A DNA stretch of 64,000 nucleotides, taken from the NCBI RefSeq assembly GCF_000718985.1, contig NZ_JODL01000029.1:1-64000 (forward strand), given 5' to 3'. Source of the DNA: Streptomyces megasporus. Its GTDB lineage: Bacteria; Actinomycetota; Actinomycetes; Streptomycetales; Streptomycetaceae. Both the position numbers and the translations under genes were made by a program. Under the pieces are notes generated by a model that did no database searches, was not told the origin of the DNA, and saw nothing but the letters and a program-made list of their open reading frames with translations. Positions 39,520 through 47,328 of this stretch are shown here, piece after piece. Positions within the stretch are counted from its first letter, which is position 1. Each line of letters opens with the position of its first letter.

Positions 39520-39993
39520 ATGAGGTTTCCTTCGTCTCGCCAGGAGGCCGAGGACTGGTTCCGCCGGTACGGGTGGAGCCCGGAGCGTGACATCGGCGCC
39601 GAGGCGGACACGCTCATCCGAAAAGTCCAGGAGCAGGCGGCCGAGTACGGGGTCTCCTTCACGCCCTCGGACCACGCGCGCGCCTTCGTGCGGAACTACG
39701 GGGGTCTCAGGATTTTCTTCGACGACAGCCCCGAGAACCACTTCGTCGCGAGACCGGATTTCCCCTATGTGGGCCAGGCCGAGGAGATCGAGGAGTTCTC
39801 CCGCGAGCTGGGCGAGGAACTCTTCCCGCTGGGGTTCGACACCTACGACGGCGCGGTCCTGCTGGTGGACGGCCGAGGCCGCTTCTTCCTCATGCACCAC
39901 ACGGGCAACTACTACCTGGCCGACGACGCGCTCCAGGCCGTCTGGAACTTCATGCGGGCGGAGATGCAGGACGCGGAGGACTTCTATGCCTGA
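39520..39993 (+). CDS. SUKH-3 immunity-type protein (copy A)
   Basis: A 157-residue protein with the SUKH-3 pattern: QEAEDWFRRYGWSPERDIGA at the start, FVRNYGGLRI, EEIEEFSRELGEELFPLGF and GRFFLMHHTGNYYLADDALQ. SUKH proteins commonly neutralise adjacent nuclease or deaminase toxins. It lies 25 bases after the toxin gene and its last 8 bases overlap a stand-alone deaminase gene. A near-identical copy lies at 41406-41879. Confidence 0.85.
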   Translation: MRFPSSRQEAEDWFRRYGWSPERDIGAEADTLIRKVQEQAAEYGVSFTPSDHARAFVRNYGGLRIFFDDSPENHFVARPDFPYVGQAEEIEEFSRELGEELFPLGFDTYDGAVLLVDGRGRFFLMHHTGNYYLADDALQAVWNFMRAEMQDAEDFYA

Positions 39994-40375
39994 CGACATT
40001 CCCGGCGTCGCCTCTTCCCTGCTCGTCCGGGACACGGTGGTGAGCCAGACGAACCTGTTCGGTGAGGGAAAGCCGGAGCTGCATCCGGCGGTGCGGGAGT
40101 TCTTCGACGCCCTCCCCGCCGAATCCCGTGAGCCGTTCATCGGCTACTGCGCCGAGTCCGCGCTCGTCTCCGACCAGTTGTGGCTCCTGGACGAGGAGCG
40201 CGGGGACGGCCGCACCATCACCCTCGACGAGGCGCTTCCGCACTTCGAGGGCTCGGCGATCATGTCCCGGAAGATCCGTGAGCACGGCGACCCCGAGCAC
40301 GGGCAGCCCGCCCCGGTGTGCCGCTCGTGCACGGCCCTCCTGGAGAGGTTGTCCGTGCGGATTCTGAGCGCGTGA
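39986..40375 (+). CDS. Stand-alone YwqJ-like deaminase domain
   Basis: A 129-residue protein equivalent to the C-terminal domain of the 572-residue toxin, without any export module. The active-site residues are intact: Cys55-Ala-Glu57 and Cys112-x-x-Cys115. The preceding ALPAESREPFIGY and following SALVSDQLWLLDEERG align with the toxin. ATG 39986 overlaps the SUKH-3 gene by 8 bases, implying coupled translation and an inhibitor made first. It may be an orphan toxin cassette, an intracellular toxin-antitoxin pair or a deaminase with another job. Confidence 0.75.
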   Translation: MPDDIPGVASSLLVRDTVVSQTNLFGEGKPELHPAVREFFDALPAESREPFIGYCAESALVSDQLWLLDEERGDGRTITLDEALPHFEGSAIMSRKIREHGDPEHGQPAPVCRSCTALLERLSVRILSA

Positions 40376-41331
40376 GCGTGTGCGTGCGTGACATGGAGTA
40401 TCCGGCGCTGCGGTCCGGTGGGTGGAGCCCCGGCAGGAACGTGCGGGGGCAGGCGATGACGGCGCTGTTGGAGGTGCTGAGCGTCGTCCCCCTGCGCTCG
40501 GGGCGGAACTCCTCGGGGTGGGAACTCTTCGGGGCCGCCGAGCGGGCGCTGTGCGAGTTCCACGGTCTGCGTGTCGCGCCGGCCGGCCCGGGAAGGGACT
40601 GCGCCGCCACGGGAGCCGTCGTCGATCCCGCCCTGGCCCAGCACGCCCACCGCGCTTTCGGTGAACTGGCGGAGGCGCTCGGCGTGCGTCTCTTCCCCTT
40701 CGGCCGTACGGACGGCGACTCGCTGCTCGCCGTGGACGAGTCGGGCCGCCTCTTCGCCGTGGACCACGGCGGATGGTGGCTGCTGGGCGACTCGCCGGCG
40801 GCCGGTCTCGAAGCGTTGGCGTGGGGGCACGCGCCGATCCGGCTGGAGAGCCGCCGGTGGCAGTGGCGTCTTCCCCGTGACGGGGACGCCCCGGTGGGCG
40901 ACGCGCTGCGGGCGGCCATGGTCGCCGTCTACGTCCTGCACCACCACGGTGTCCGCAGCGCCAGGGCGTTGCGCGTCACCGTCACGACGCTGCGCGGCTT
41001 CGGGGCCGTGGCGTTCGACGAGCGGTTCGATCTGCACCCTTCCTCGTTGGAGGAGAACACGGATCTCCTGGCACGGGAGGTGTCCGAGGCCATGGAGAAG
41101 GCCGGGGTCGCCCTGCACGGCGCGGAACTGGCCGTCTCGGTGCTGCCTCCGCCGCGTGCCACCATGCCGTTGGCGTCGGTGGACTGCCGGATCTCCGTGG
41201 ACGGCTCGTCCTCCGCCGCGCCCCTCTCCCTCACCCTGACCGCCGGTCCCGGAGCGTCCGTCGGCTCGGCCGGGGAGTCGGTGACGGCCGCCGCCCACGC
41301 GCTCGACGCCTACGCCTCCGGCGCGCGGTGA
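40372..41331 (+). CDS. SUKH-3-like protein fused to an unknown C-terminal domain
   Basis: A 319-residue protein. Residues ~5-145 follow the SUKH-3 layout (GGWSPGRNV, ERALCEFHGLRVAPAGPGRD, LFPFGRTDGDSLLAVDESGR, HGGWWLLGDSPAAGLEAL). The remaining ~170 residues contain two alpha/beta segments (GDALRAAMVAVYVLHHHGVR and the LAVSVLPPPRA region) that I do not recognise. GTG 40372 overlaps the previous stop (GTGA), so it belongs to the same transcript. Possibly an immunity protein with an added recognition or regulatory domain. Confidence 0.7.
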   Translation: MSVCVRDMEYPALRSGGWSPGRNVRGQAMTALLEVLSVVPLRSGRNSSGWELFGAAERALCEFHGLRVAPAGPGRDCAATGAVVDPALAQHAHRAFGELAEALGVRLFPFGRTDGDSLLAVDESGRLFAVDHGGWWLLGDSPAAGLEALAWGHAPIRLESRRWQWRLPRDGDAPVGDALRAAMVAVYVLHHHGVRSARALRVTVTTLRGFGAVAFDERFDLHPSSLEENTDLLAREVSEAMEKAGVALHGAELAVSVLPPPRATMPLASVDCRISVDGSSSAAPLSLTLTAGPGASVGSAGESVTAAAHALDAYASGAR

Positions 41332-41405
41332 CCGCGCCCGGCGGTCGTCGCCCGACTCGGGCAGGGGCGGAGGAGCTTGACAAGGTCGAGAGAGGAGAGA
41401 GGGCG

Positions 41406-41879
41406 ATGAAGGGTTCTTCCGCTCGGCAGGAGGCCGAGGCCTGGTTCCGCCGGTACGGGTGGAGCCCGGAGCGTGACATCGGCGCCGAGGCGGACGTGCT
41501 CATCCGGAAGGCGCAGGAGCAGGCGGCCGAGTACGGGGTCTCCTACACCCCCTCGGACCACGCGCGCGCCTTCGTGCGGAACTACGGGGGACTCAAGATC
41601 CGCTTCCATTACACCCCCGAGAACCACTTCTACGCGGACCCCGGATTCGCCTTCGAGGGAGACGCCGAGAACATCGAGGAGTTCTCCCGCGAGCTGGGCG
41701 AGGAACTCTTCCCGCTGGGGTACGACTCCTACGACGGTGCCGTTCTGCTGGTGGACGGCCTGGGCCGGTTCTTCGTCATGCACCACACGGGCAACTACTA
41801 CCTGGCCGACGACGCGCTCCAGGCCGTCTGGAACTTCAAGAAGGGCGACACACAGGACGCGGAGGACTTCTATGCCTGA
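41406..41879 (+). CDS. SUKH-3 immunity-type protein (copy B)
   Basis: A 157-residue close paralogue of the gene at 39520: long stretches are identical at DNA level (for example the first 150 coding bases after the start). Differences such as RFHYTPENHF for FFDDSPENHF suggest early divergence in specificity. It starts at ATG 41406, preceded by GAGAGAGGAGAG. The 3' end keeps the same AEDFYA ending and the same 8-base overlap with a following ATG, which now opens only a stub. Confidence 0.85.
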   Translation: MKGSSARQEAEAWFRRYGWSPERDIGAEADVLIRKAQEQAAEYGVSYTPSDHARAFVRNYGGLKIRFHYTPENHFYADPGFAFEGDAENIEEFSRELGEELFPLGYDSYDGAVLLVDGLGRFFVMHHTGNYYLADDALQAVWNFKKGDTQDAEDFYA

Positions 41880-41943
41880 CGGCCTCCCGGCACCACCACA
41901 CCCCGATCGCCGCCGCGTCGCGGGAAAGGAACCCCCGCCGTGA
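41872..41943 (+). pseudogene. Stub of a second YwqJ-like deaminase gene
   Basis: A 23-codon frame MPDGLPAPPHPDRRRVAGKE... begins at exactly the position, and with the same ATGCCTGA overlap, as the stand-alone deaminase (MPDDIPGV...) after copy A. It lacks everything from the deaminase fold. I read it as the residue of a deaminase gene lost after duplication of the SUKH-deaminase pair. The next gene starts with GTGA overlapping its stop. Confidence 0.55.
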
Positions 41944-42461
41944 GACCTCCGCTTCCCCGGCGGACGATCGACGGCCTGCTGCGTGCGGGCGGTTGGTTCC
42001 CCGGTCGGGACGAGACGGCCGAGGCGGACCGTCTCGTCCGGTGGCGGGTGGAGGATTCGGCGCGCCAGGGATTCCCGCTGCGGCCGTCCGACCGGGCCAT
42101 CCGTTTCCTGCGGTCGTTCGCGCCCCTCGAATTCCCCCTCCCCCTGGCTCCGGAGAGGAGGTTCGTCGCCAACCCCGCGGTGGGTTACGAGGGCGACGCC
42201 GAGCGGATCGCGGATCTGGCCGAGTACCTCGGGCGGGACCTGTTCCCCGTGGGTTACGAGACCGTCGAGAACGGTCTGGTGCTCGCCGACGGCCTCGGTC
42301 GGTTCTTCTACCTCCACCACACCGGCCCGTCGTTCCTGGGCGCCGGTGAGACGCGGGCACTGTCGAGTCTGATGACCGGCGACCAGGCTCCGGTGGAGGA
42401 CCACCAGGACCACCGCGCCCCGGAGGCTTTCGACACCCCGGCGGGCGGAGGCGCGTCATGA
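41940..42461 (+). CDS. SUKH-3 immunity-type protein (copy C, diverged)
   Basis: A 173-residue protein with the same layout as copies A and B: a WFPGRDETAEADRLVRWRVE-like start, ERIADLAEYLGRDLFPVGYE, and GLGRFFYLHHTGPSFLGAGE. It is strongly diverged in the first half and has a longer polar tail. GTG 41940 overlaps the stub stop by GTGA. Probably immunity against a related toxin. An ATG at 42458 overlapping its stop opens a further 17-codon frame of no recognisable content. Confidence 0.75.
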   Translation: MRPPLPRRTIDGLLRAGGWFPGRDETAEADRLVRWRVEDSARQGFPLRPSDRAIRFLRSFAPLEFPLPLAPERRFVANPAVGYEGDAERIADLAEYLGRDLFPVGYETVENGLVLADGLGRFFYLHHTGPSFLGAGETRALSSLMTGDQAPVEDHQDHRAPEAFDTPAGGGAS

Positions 42462-42547
42462 CCCGCCTCGCGATCTTCGACGGCCACGGACCGGACGCCG
42501 CCTTCCCCTGACCCTGTCTCCCCCACCACACGAGGAGCCCTCGCACC

Positions 42548-43396
42548 ATGCCGCGCACCACGCCCGGACGCCCGGTGGACGTCGAGGCGTTGTTCCCCGA
42601 ACTGTCCCGCCACCGACGCACCGCCACACGCCTCCACCCGCGCCCCGGCACGCCCACCGCGCACCACAGCTCGGTGGGCGGGCCCTTCCTGTGGCCGGCG
42701 GACGAGCCGTGGCCGGTGTGCCGGGAGCGCCACCGGCGCGATCACGGCGAGCGGCCGGGTCCCACCGAGGCGGAGCGGGAGATCCTCGACGGTCTGGAGC
42801 CAGGCGAGCACGCCCCCTGGCTGGGGGAGACCGCCCCCACTCCCCTGCTGCCCGTCGCCCAACTGTTCCGCCGGGACGTCCCGGACCTGAAGGTGCCGGA
42901 GGGCTGCGACCTCCTCCAACTCCTGTGGTGCCCGTACGACGGGCACCGGGAGTCGGGCACCGTGGGCGTCCACCTGCGGTGGCGCGCGGCCTCGGACGTC
43001 CCCGGCCCGCCGGCCGAGCCGCCGGAGCCGGAGATCGTCGGCTACCGGGGCTATCTGCCCGAGCCCTGTGTGCTCCATCCCGAACAGGTGGTGGAGCACG
43101 AGTTCCGCGGCCTGCTCCCCGAGAATCTCCAGGAGCGCATCGAGGAGTGGGAGGGCTGTGACGACATGGACCTCTACCAGGTGGCCCTCTCCATCGCGCC
43201 GGGCTGGAAGGTCGGCGGTTTCGCCTCGTGGCACCTGACCGACCCCGCCCCCATGGACTGCTCCTCGTGCGGGCGGCCGATGGAGCTCCTGCTGACCGTC
43301 GACAGCAAGGAGTGGGACGGCGGCAGCGAGAGCTGGTGTCCCGTCGAGGACCAGGGCCGCGCCGTCGGGAGCGTGCGGAAGCGTGGAGGAGCGTGA
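42548..43396 (+). CDS. YwqG/DUF1963-like protein
   Basis: A 282-residue cytosolic protein. Conserved blocks are SSVGGPFLWPADEPWPVC, LLPVAQLFRRDVPDL, DLLQLLWCPYDG and APGWKVGGFASWHL followed by a C-S-S-C-G pair and LLLTVDSKEWDGGSE. The order resembles the YwqG/DUF1963 group, which in several genomes travels with toxin-immunity genes. A paralogue with the same blocks is at 52888-53964. CACGAGGAG precedes the ATG. Function unknown. Confidence 0.65.
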   Translation: MPRTTPGRPVDVEALFPELSRHRRTATRLHPRPGTPTAHHSSVGGPFLWPADEPWPVCRERHRRDHGERPGPTEAEREILDGLEPGEHAPWLGETAPTPLLPVAQLFRRDVPDLKVPEGCDLLQLLWCPYDGHRESGTVGVHLRWRAASDVPGPPAEPPEPEIVGYRGYLPEPCVLHPEQVVEHEFRGLLPENLQERIEEWEGCDDMDLYQVALSIAPGWKVGGFASWHLTDPAPMDCSSCGRPMELLLTVDSKEWDGGSESWCPVEDQGRAVGSVRKRGGA

Positions 43397-43397
43397 G

Positions 43398-43706
43398 GTG
43401 GAGTACTGGAAGGTCGAGTGGCATCACGGCTTCGCCGAGGAGCCCGTGGTCCTCTACAGCGAGATCGGCCCCGACCGGTGGGAGACGCGGAGGGTGCAGG
43501 GCTACCGGGACGGGCGTCTGCTGCGGGCGGACGCCGAGCACGAGTCGGGTGACGTCTTCCTCGCCGAGATCCCGTTCGGCGACATCGGCGAGGTGGCGGC
43601 CCAGGAGGAGTTCTCCGCCCGTGTGATCGACCGCCGCGCGTTCGAGGACGTCTGGCGGCGGGCCGCGCCGCCCACGCCCGCAACGAGAGCCTGCGCCACC
43701 TGCTGA
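43398..43706 (+). CDS. DUF6881 protein with an altered C-terminal end
   Basis: About 102 residues, starting at GTG 43398 with GGAGGA seven bases upstream (a GTG at 43383 is an alternative). The domain reads YWKVEWHHGFAEEPVVLYSE and DVFLAEIPFGDIGEVAAQEE, ending IDRRAFEDVWRRA, a layout I know as DUF6881. The last ~11 residues come from sequence that in another frame is a helicase remnant, so the original end of the gene was probably replaced. Confidence 0.65.
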   Translation: MEYWKVEWHHGFAEEPVVLYSEIGPDRWETRRVQGYRDGRLLRADAEHESGDVFLAEIPFGDIGEVAAQEEFSARVIDRRAFEDVWRRAAPPTPATRACATC

Positions 43707-43891
43707 CCGGCGCTGAACGCCCGGTGGCGTTTGAGGAGTCGGACGCCCGGGACCGCACGGACGTGGTGCTGCTTCACCTGGGCCACCGTCTGGTGCAGAT
43801 GTGTCTGCGGCTGTTCCGCGCGGAGCTGTGGTCCAGCAAGCCCGACGAGTCCGGCGGCGCGGCATCCGACACTGTCGAGCGAGGCGTCTGA
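43676..43891 (+). pseudogene. Remnant of a SNF2-type helicase gene (DISARM DrmD-like)
   Basis: A frame of 71 codons with no start reads ARNESLRHLLTGAERPVAFE, then SDARDRTDVVLLHLGHRLVQ and MCLRLFRAELWSSK, and ends at TGA 43891. The VVLLHLGHRLVQ-M-x-L-R-L segment looks like part of large SNF2/HepA-type helicases such as DrmD of DISARM anti-phage systems. Only this internal piece remains; no other DISARM gene is in the window. The frame overlaps the end of the DUF6881 gene, marking a deletion junction near 43670. Confidence 0.4.
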
Positions 43892-43911
43892 CAGCGCCGG
43901 ACGGTGTGCTG

Positions 43912-45801
43912 TCAGACGAACGCGGTGGCCACCGCCCGCTCCGCCCCGACCAACTCCCGCAGCTTCTCCCGCGTCTCCGGGTCCGTCGAGTAGATCACCG
44001 TCCCGACCATGCCCCGGGTCAGCAGCACCTTGTAGGTGTTGCGGATCAGGCGGTCCACATCGGCGTCCGGCGTGGACTTCTTGAACACCGGGTCCTTCGA
44101 CGCCGTACGGTCCGTAACCCACCCATCGCCCCGCCAGACCAGGTCTGGTCCGATGATGACACCCGACCAGTCGTACTCAAAGCCCTGCGCGGTGTAGACG
44201 CAGCCGACCTGGCCGAAACCGGCCGGATCGGTGGCCCACAGGGCGGACGGGGGTGCGCCGGAGACGGAGCGGTCGCCCCGCAGGTTCCAGGGACGGGCCC
44301 AGTTGCCGATCACCACATCCGCCGGGAGCGGATCGCCCGGCTTCGGTTCCGGCGACCACTTCCAGCAGTAGCCGGCGGAGATACGAGCACCGTAGCCCTG
44401 GGCACGGCGGCTCTCCAGGAACGCCTCCATCTCCTCGGGGCTGTCGGCGACCAGGAGCCGCATCCGTCCATCGGGTTCCCACATCACCGGTCCTCCAGGC
44501 TCCAACCCGAGGAGCCGTACCACCCATCGCAGGTAGGCATCGCTGCCGCCGCAGCGGAACTGGCTGTCCAGCGGCACCACACGGCAGGCGAGGCCCTTCG
44601 AGGCGGCAGCCGCCTTGATCTCGGCCACCGTGCCCATCTCGCCGGGCCGCACGACCTGATGCTCGTCCAGGAGGAAGACGGGTACGCGGGCGACGTCGAT
44701 GAGTTCCTCGATCTGCGGCTTGCCGGTGCGCTGGGCGGCCGGGGTGTAGCGATTGGCGGAGGTCTCGCGGATGCGGTGCGCCTCGTCGCAAATCAGGACG
44801 TCAAGGGAGTTCTTCTCGGCCGTTGTGAAGCTGTTGAAGTACTTGAACAGATCCTGTACCTCGCGCTTGCGGGCGCCCGCGACCTTGCGCATGGTCTTGG
44901 TGAACGACTGGGAGCCGGTGGCGTGCAGGGCCGGGATGCCCTGCCGGTACAGCTCACCGAGCAAAGAGAGTGCGATGACGCTCTTGCCGGTGCCGGGTCC
45001 GCCGGTGACGACCACGACCTCCTTGTGGTCGGACTGCTTGGACCTGTGGACAGCGTTGAGCACCATGCGGTAAGCGACCTGCTGCTCGTCGAGGAGGACG
45101 AACTGCTCACGTTCGCGTACCTCTTGAGCGGCGACGGACATCAATTGCTTGGAGGGGACTTTCCTGCCCGAGGAGAGTTCGTCGGCCGCATGGGCACCGG
45201 AATGCTTCTCACTCAGCTTGGCGCGGAGGTAGTCGATGAACTCCCCCCTGCGTTCGGCGGTGTAGAGCTGACCGCGGTCGTCGGTCTCGACCTCGCGCAG
45301 ACCGCTCACGCCGAACTCGGTGGCGTTGTGGAGATAGGCGACACCGCTGAGGCGCTCCGGATGATCGGCGATGGCCCCGTTGAAGTTGGCGAGGTAGTCG
45401 CAGTAGCGGCGGACCTGCTCGATGGGATTGAGGACGGGACGGGTATACGCGTCGATATGGCACAGCATCGGGTCGTCCTCGTCCGGTGTGGCCTGTCCCC
45501 ACTGCTTCAACTCGACCACGACGTATGACGGCTCTCCGGTGACCGGGTGCACTCCGGCGAGCACGGCGTCGGCACGCTTGCTGTTCAGTGGCAGCGCGTA
45601 CTCGAGCATGACCTCCACATCACCAAGGCCCGCGTCGTTGAGTGCCGAGGCCAGGACAGGGATGCTCCGCTCCCAGGAACGCGCCTCGGAGAAACTGGGA
45701 CGATGGCCGTGTGTGTGGACGAATTGCTCGGTCAGATGCAAGAAGAGTGAACCGTCAAGGGCCATGACGGCAACCGTCCCGGCGGACGCGCGGAACAACA
45801 A
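43912..45801 (-). CDS. DUF2075 helicase with N-terminal PD-(D/E)xK-like nuclease region
   Basis: About 629 residues. The N-terminal ~230 residues contain RADAVLAG ... SYVVVELKQW (Asp78, Glu97, Lys99), a plausible D-ExK nuclease active site. The rest is an SF1-like ATPase: GGPGTGKS at 267-274, ICDEAHR at 337-343, LDSQFRCGG and the C-terminal YTAQGFEYDWSGVIIGPDL. DUF2075 proteins are frequent in defence islands. I favour the TTG at 45801, which has GGGGGA six bases upstream and gives the family-like start MLFRASAGTV. ATG 45846 and ATG 45765 are alternatives. Confidence 0.75.
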   Translation of the reverse strand: MLFRASAGTVAVMALDGSLFLHLTEQFVHTHGHRPSFSEARSWERSIPVLASALNDAGLGDVEVMLEYALPLNSKRADAVLAGVHPVTGEPSYVVVELKQWGQATPDEDDPMLCHIDAYTRPVLNPIEQVRRYCDYLANFNGAIADHPERLSGVAYLHNATEFGVSGLREVETDDRGQLYTAERRGEFIDYLRAKLSEKHSGAHAADELSSGRKVPSKQLMSVAAQEVREREQFVLLDEQQVAYRMVLNAVHRSKQSDHKEVVVVTGGPGTGKSVIALSLLGELYRQGIPALHATGSQSFTKTMRKVAGARKREVQDLFKYFNSFTTAEKNSLDVLICDEAHRIRETSANRYTPAAQRTGKPQIEELIDVARVPVFLLDEHQVVRPGEMGTVAEIKAAAASKGLACRVVPLDSQFRCGGSDAYLRWVVRLLGLEPGGPVMWEPDGRMRLLVADSPEEMEAFLESRRAQGYGARISAGYCWKWSPEPKPGDPLPADVVIGNWARPWNLRGDRSVSGAPPSALWATDPAGFGQVGCVYTAQGFEYDWSGVIIGPDLVWRGDGWVTDRTASKDPVFKKSTPDADVDRLIRNTYKVLLTRGMVGTVIYSTDPETREKLRELVGAERAVATAFV

Positions 45802-46028
45802 GGAAATCCCCCAGGCAACACGAAGAACTCGTGCGGGTGGGGGCATGTCCTTCGAGACTCCACCGGAGGTGGAACGGAAGCCCGTCGGGCCGCTATGACG
45901 ATGCGATCAAGCGTACCCGTGCGGTGGGCATGGCGGGGGGTTCTCCCTTGACTTCAAAGCCGGTTGAAGAGTGCCAGGATGGGCTGTCCGCCTACTCTGG
46001 CGGGCTTTTCTGATCGCCCGCACAGCGA

Positions 46029-46066
46029 CGCGCCCCGTGTCCGGTGGGGGTCGGGCACGGGGCGCG
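46029..46066 (-). terminator. Terminator after the DUF397 gene
   Basis: An eleven-pair stem (arms CGCGCCCCGTG and CACGGGGCGCG) about 12 bases beyond the DUF397 stop on the minus strand. Confidence 0.5.
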
Positions 46067-46077
46067 GGCGGTTGGCG

Positions 46078-46284
46078 TCAGCGACGTGCCGCGTGCGACA
46101 GGAAGTCAGCCCACGCGCCCGGTGCGAAGGCGAGCTGCGGACCCTGGACGTTCTTGGAGTCGCGGACGTGGATGGTGCCAGGGGTGGTCGCGACCTCGAC
46201 GCAGTCGTTGTTGTCGCTGCCGCTGTAGCTGCTCTTGACCCAGTTCAGCGCGGAGCCGTCTCCGGCAGAGGGCGTGAGCGTCAT
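46078..46284 (-). CDS. DUF397 protein
   Basis: A 68-residue protein with NWVKSSYSGSDNNDCVEVAT and VRDSKNVQGPQLAFAPGAW, the DUF397 signature. Such small proteins pair with Scr1-type helix-turn-helix regulators and act as their antagonists or partners in streptomycete developmental and antibiotic control (whiJ/abaA-like loci). The ATG overlaps the regulator stop by ATGA. Confidence 0.9.
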   Translation of the reverse strand: MTLTPSAGDGSALNWVKSSYSGSDNNDCVEVATTPGTIHVRDSKNVQGPQLAFAPGAWADFLSHAARR

Positions 46285-47168
46285 GTGATCTCTCCCAGCA
46301 GTTTCTCGATGAAGGCCAACGACTCCCGTGGGCTGAGAGCCTGGGCGCGGATGATGCCATACCTCAGCTCAAGCACCTGCACCTCTTTGGGATCGGAGAC
46401 CAGGTGGGTGATGAGCTGCGCCTCGGAGTACCCCACCGTTGCCCCGTCCCTGAGCTTCAGCACTTGGAGTTGACCTCCCATCCCGGCATGGTCCTCACGG
46501 TTCAGCGGCATCACTTGGATCTCGACATGCCTCAACTGTCCGATCTCAAGCAGGTGTTCGAGCTGGCGGCGCAGGACCATTCTGCCCCCGAGCGGGCGTC
46601 GGAGCGTTGCCTCGTCCAGGACAAAAGTCAGTGTGGGAGTAGGCGTCCGCTCGAAGATCCCTTGTCGAGCCAGACGAGCCGCCACGTGCCGCTCGAGGTC
46701 GTCCTTGGAATAAGCGGGCCTCCGCATGTCGAACAGCGCCCTCGCATACTCCTCCGTCTGCAACAAGCCATGGATGTTGTGGCTGCCGTACGCGCCCAAC
46801 TCGACGGCCTCGGCCTCCAGCTTGGCCAGATCCCGGACCTTCTTCGGGTAGCGGGCCTCCTCCATGTCCTTGCGCAGCGCGGCGAGCTTGCCGCCCGCGC
46901 CCAGGAACTCGTCCGCCTTGGCCAGAAACTCCGGGTGTGGCAGACGCTTGGCCCGCTCCACGGCCGAGACCATGGCCATGCTGTACCCGATGGCCTCGCC
47001 CAACTCCGCCTGCGTCAGGTTGGCCGCTTCCCGCCACAGCTTGAGCTGACGGCCGGCGGCCCGCACCACCGGGCCGTACTCGTCGTCCCAGTCGGCCTCC
47101 CAGGACGCGTCGTCCGCGCCGTCCGTCGTGTGGTCCTTGCGGGCCGTGTACTCACTGTCCACAGTCAT
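46281..47168 (-). CDS. Scr1-family helix-turn-helix regulator (XRE HTH plus DUF5753)
   Basis: A 295-residue protein. The HTH lies at residues ~40-95 (RQLKLWREAANLTQAELGEA, IGYSMAMVSAVERAKRLPHP). The following DUF5753 effector domain has NIHGLLQTEEYARALFDMRR and a long helical end. ATG 47168 has GGAGGGAAGGGG upstream. It forms a coupled pair with the DUF397 gene. Targets cannot be read from sequence. Confidence 0.92.
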   Translation of the reverse strand: MTVDSEYTARKDHTTDGADDASWEADWDDEYGPVVRAAGRQLKLWREAANLTQAELGEAIGYSMAMVSAVERAKRLPHPEFLAKADEFLGAGGKLAALRKDMEEARYPKKVRDLAKLEAEAVELGAYGSHNIHGLLQTEEYARALFDMRRPAYSKDDLERHVAARLARQGIFERTPTPTLTFVLDEATLRRPLGGRMVLRRQLEHLLEIGQLRHVEIQVMPLNREDHAGMGGQLQVLKLRDGATVGYSEAQLITHLVSDPKEVQVLELRYGIIRAQALSPRESLAFIEKLLGEIT

Positions 47169-47328
47169 GTGCCCCTTCCCTCCGTTCGTGCTCGTGTCCA
47201 ACAGCGCCCGCTCTCGGCACGTCACGCCGCACAAGCCGCACAGAATCGGCCCGCACTCGTACAACCGCCCTCCGCACGAACGCCGTTGCCGATCACGTTA
47301 GGCGCGGAATCGCCATTTCACGACGCAC

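Noticed and set aside
37461-39662. A 733-codon minus-strand frame opposite the polymorphic toxin
   Set aside because: Same antisense effect; the toxin on the plus strand has motifs, a ribosome site and matching neighbours.
42458-42511. A 17-codon frame with ATGA overlap after SUKH-3 copy C, perhaps a third deaminase stub
   Set aside because: Its residues share nothing with the deaminase start apart from the overlap, so a homology claim is not justified.
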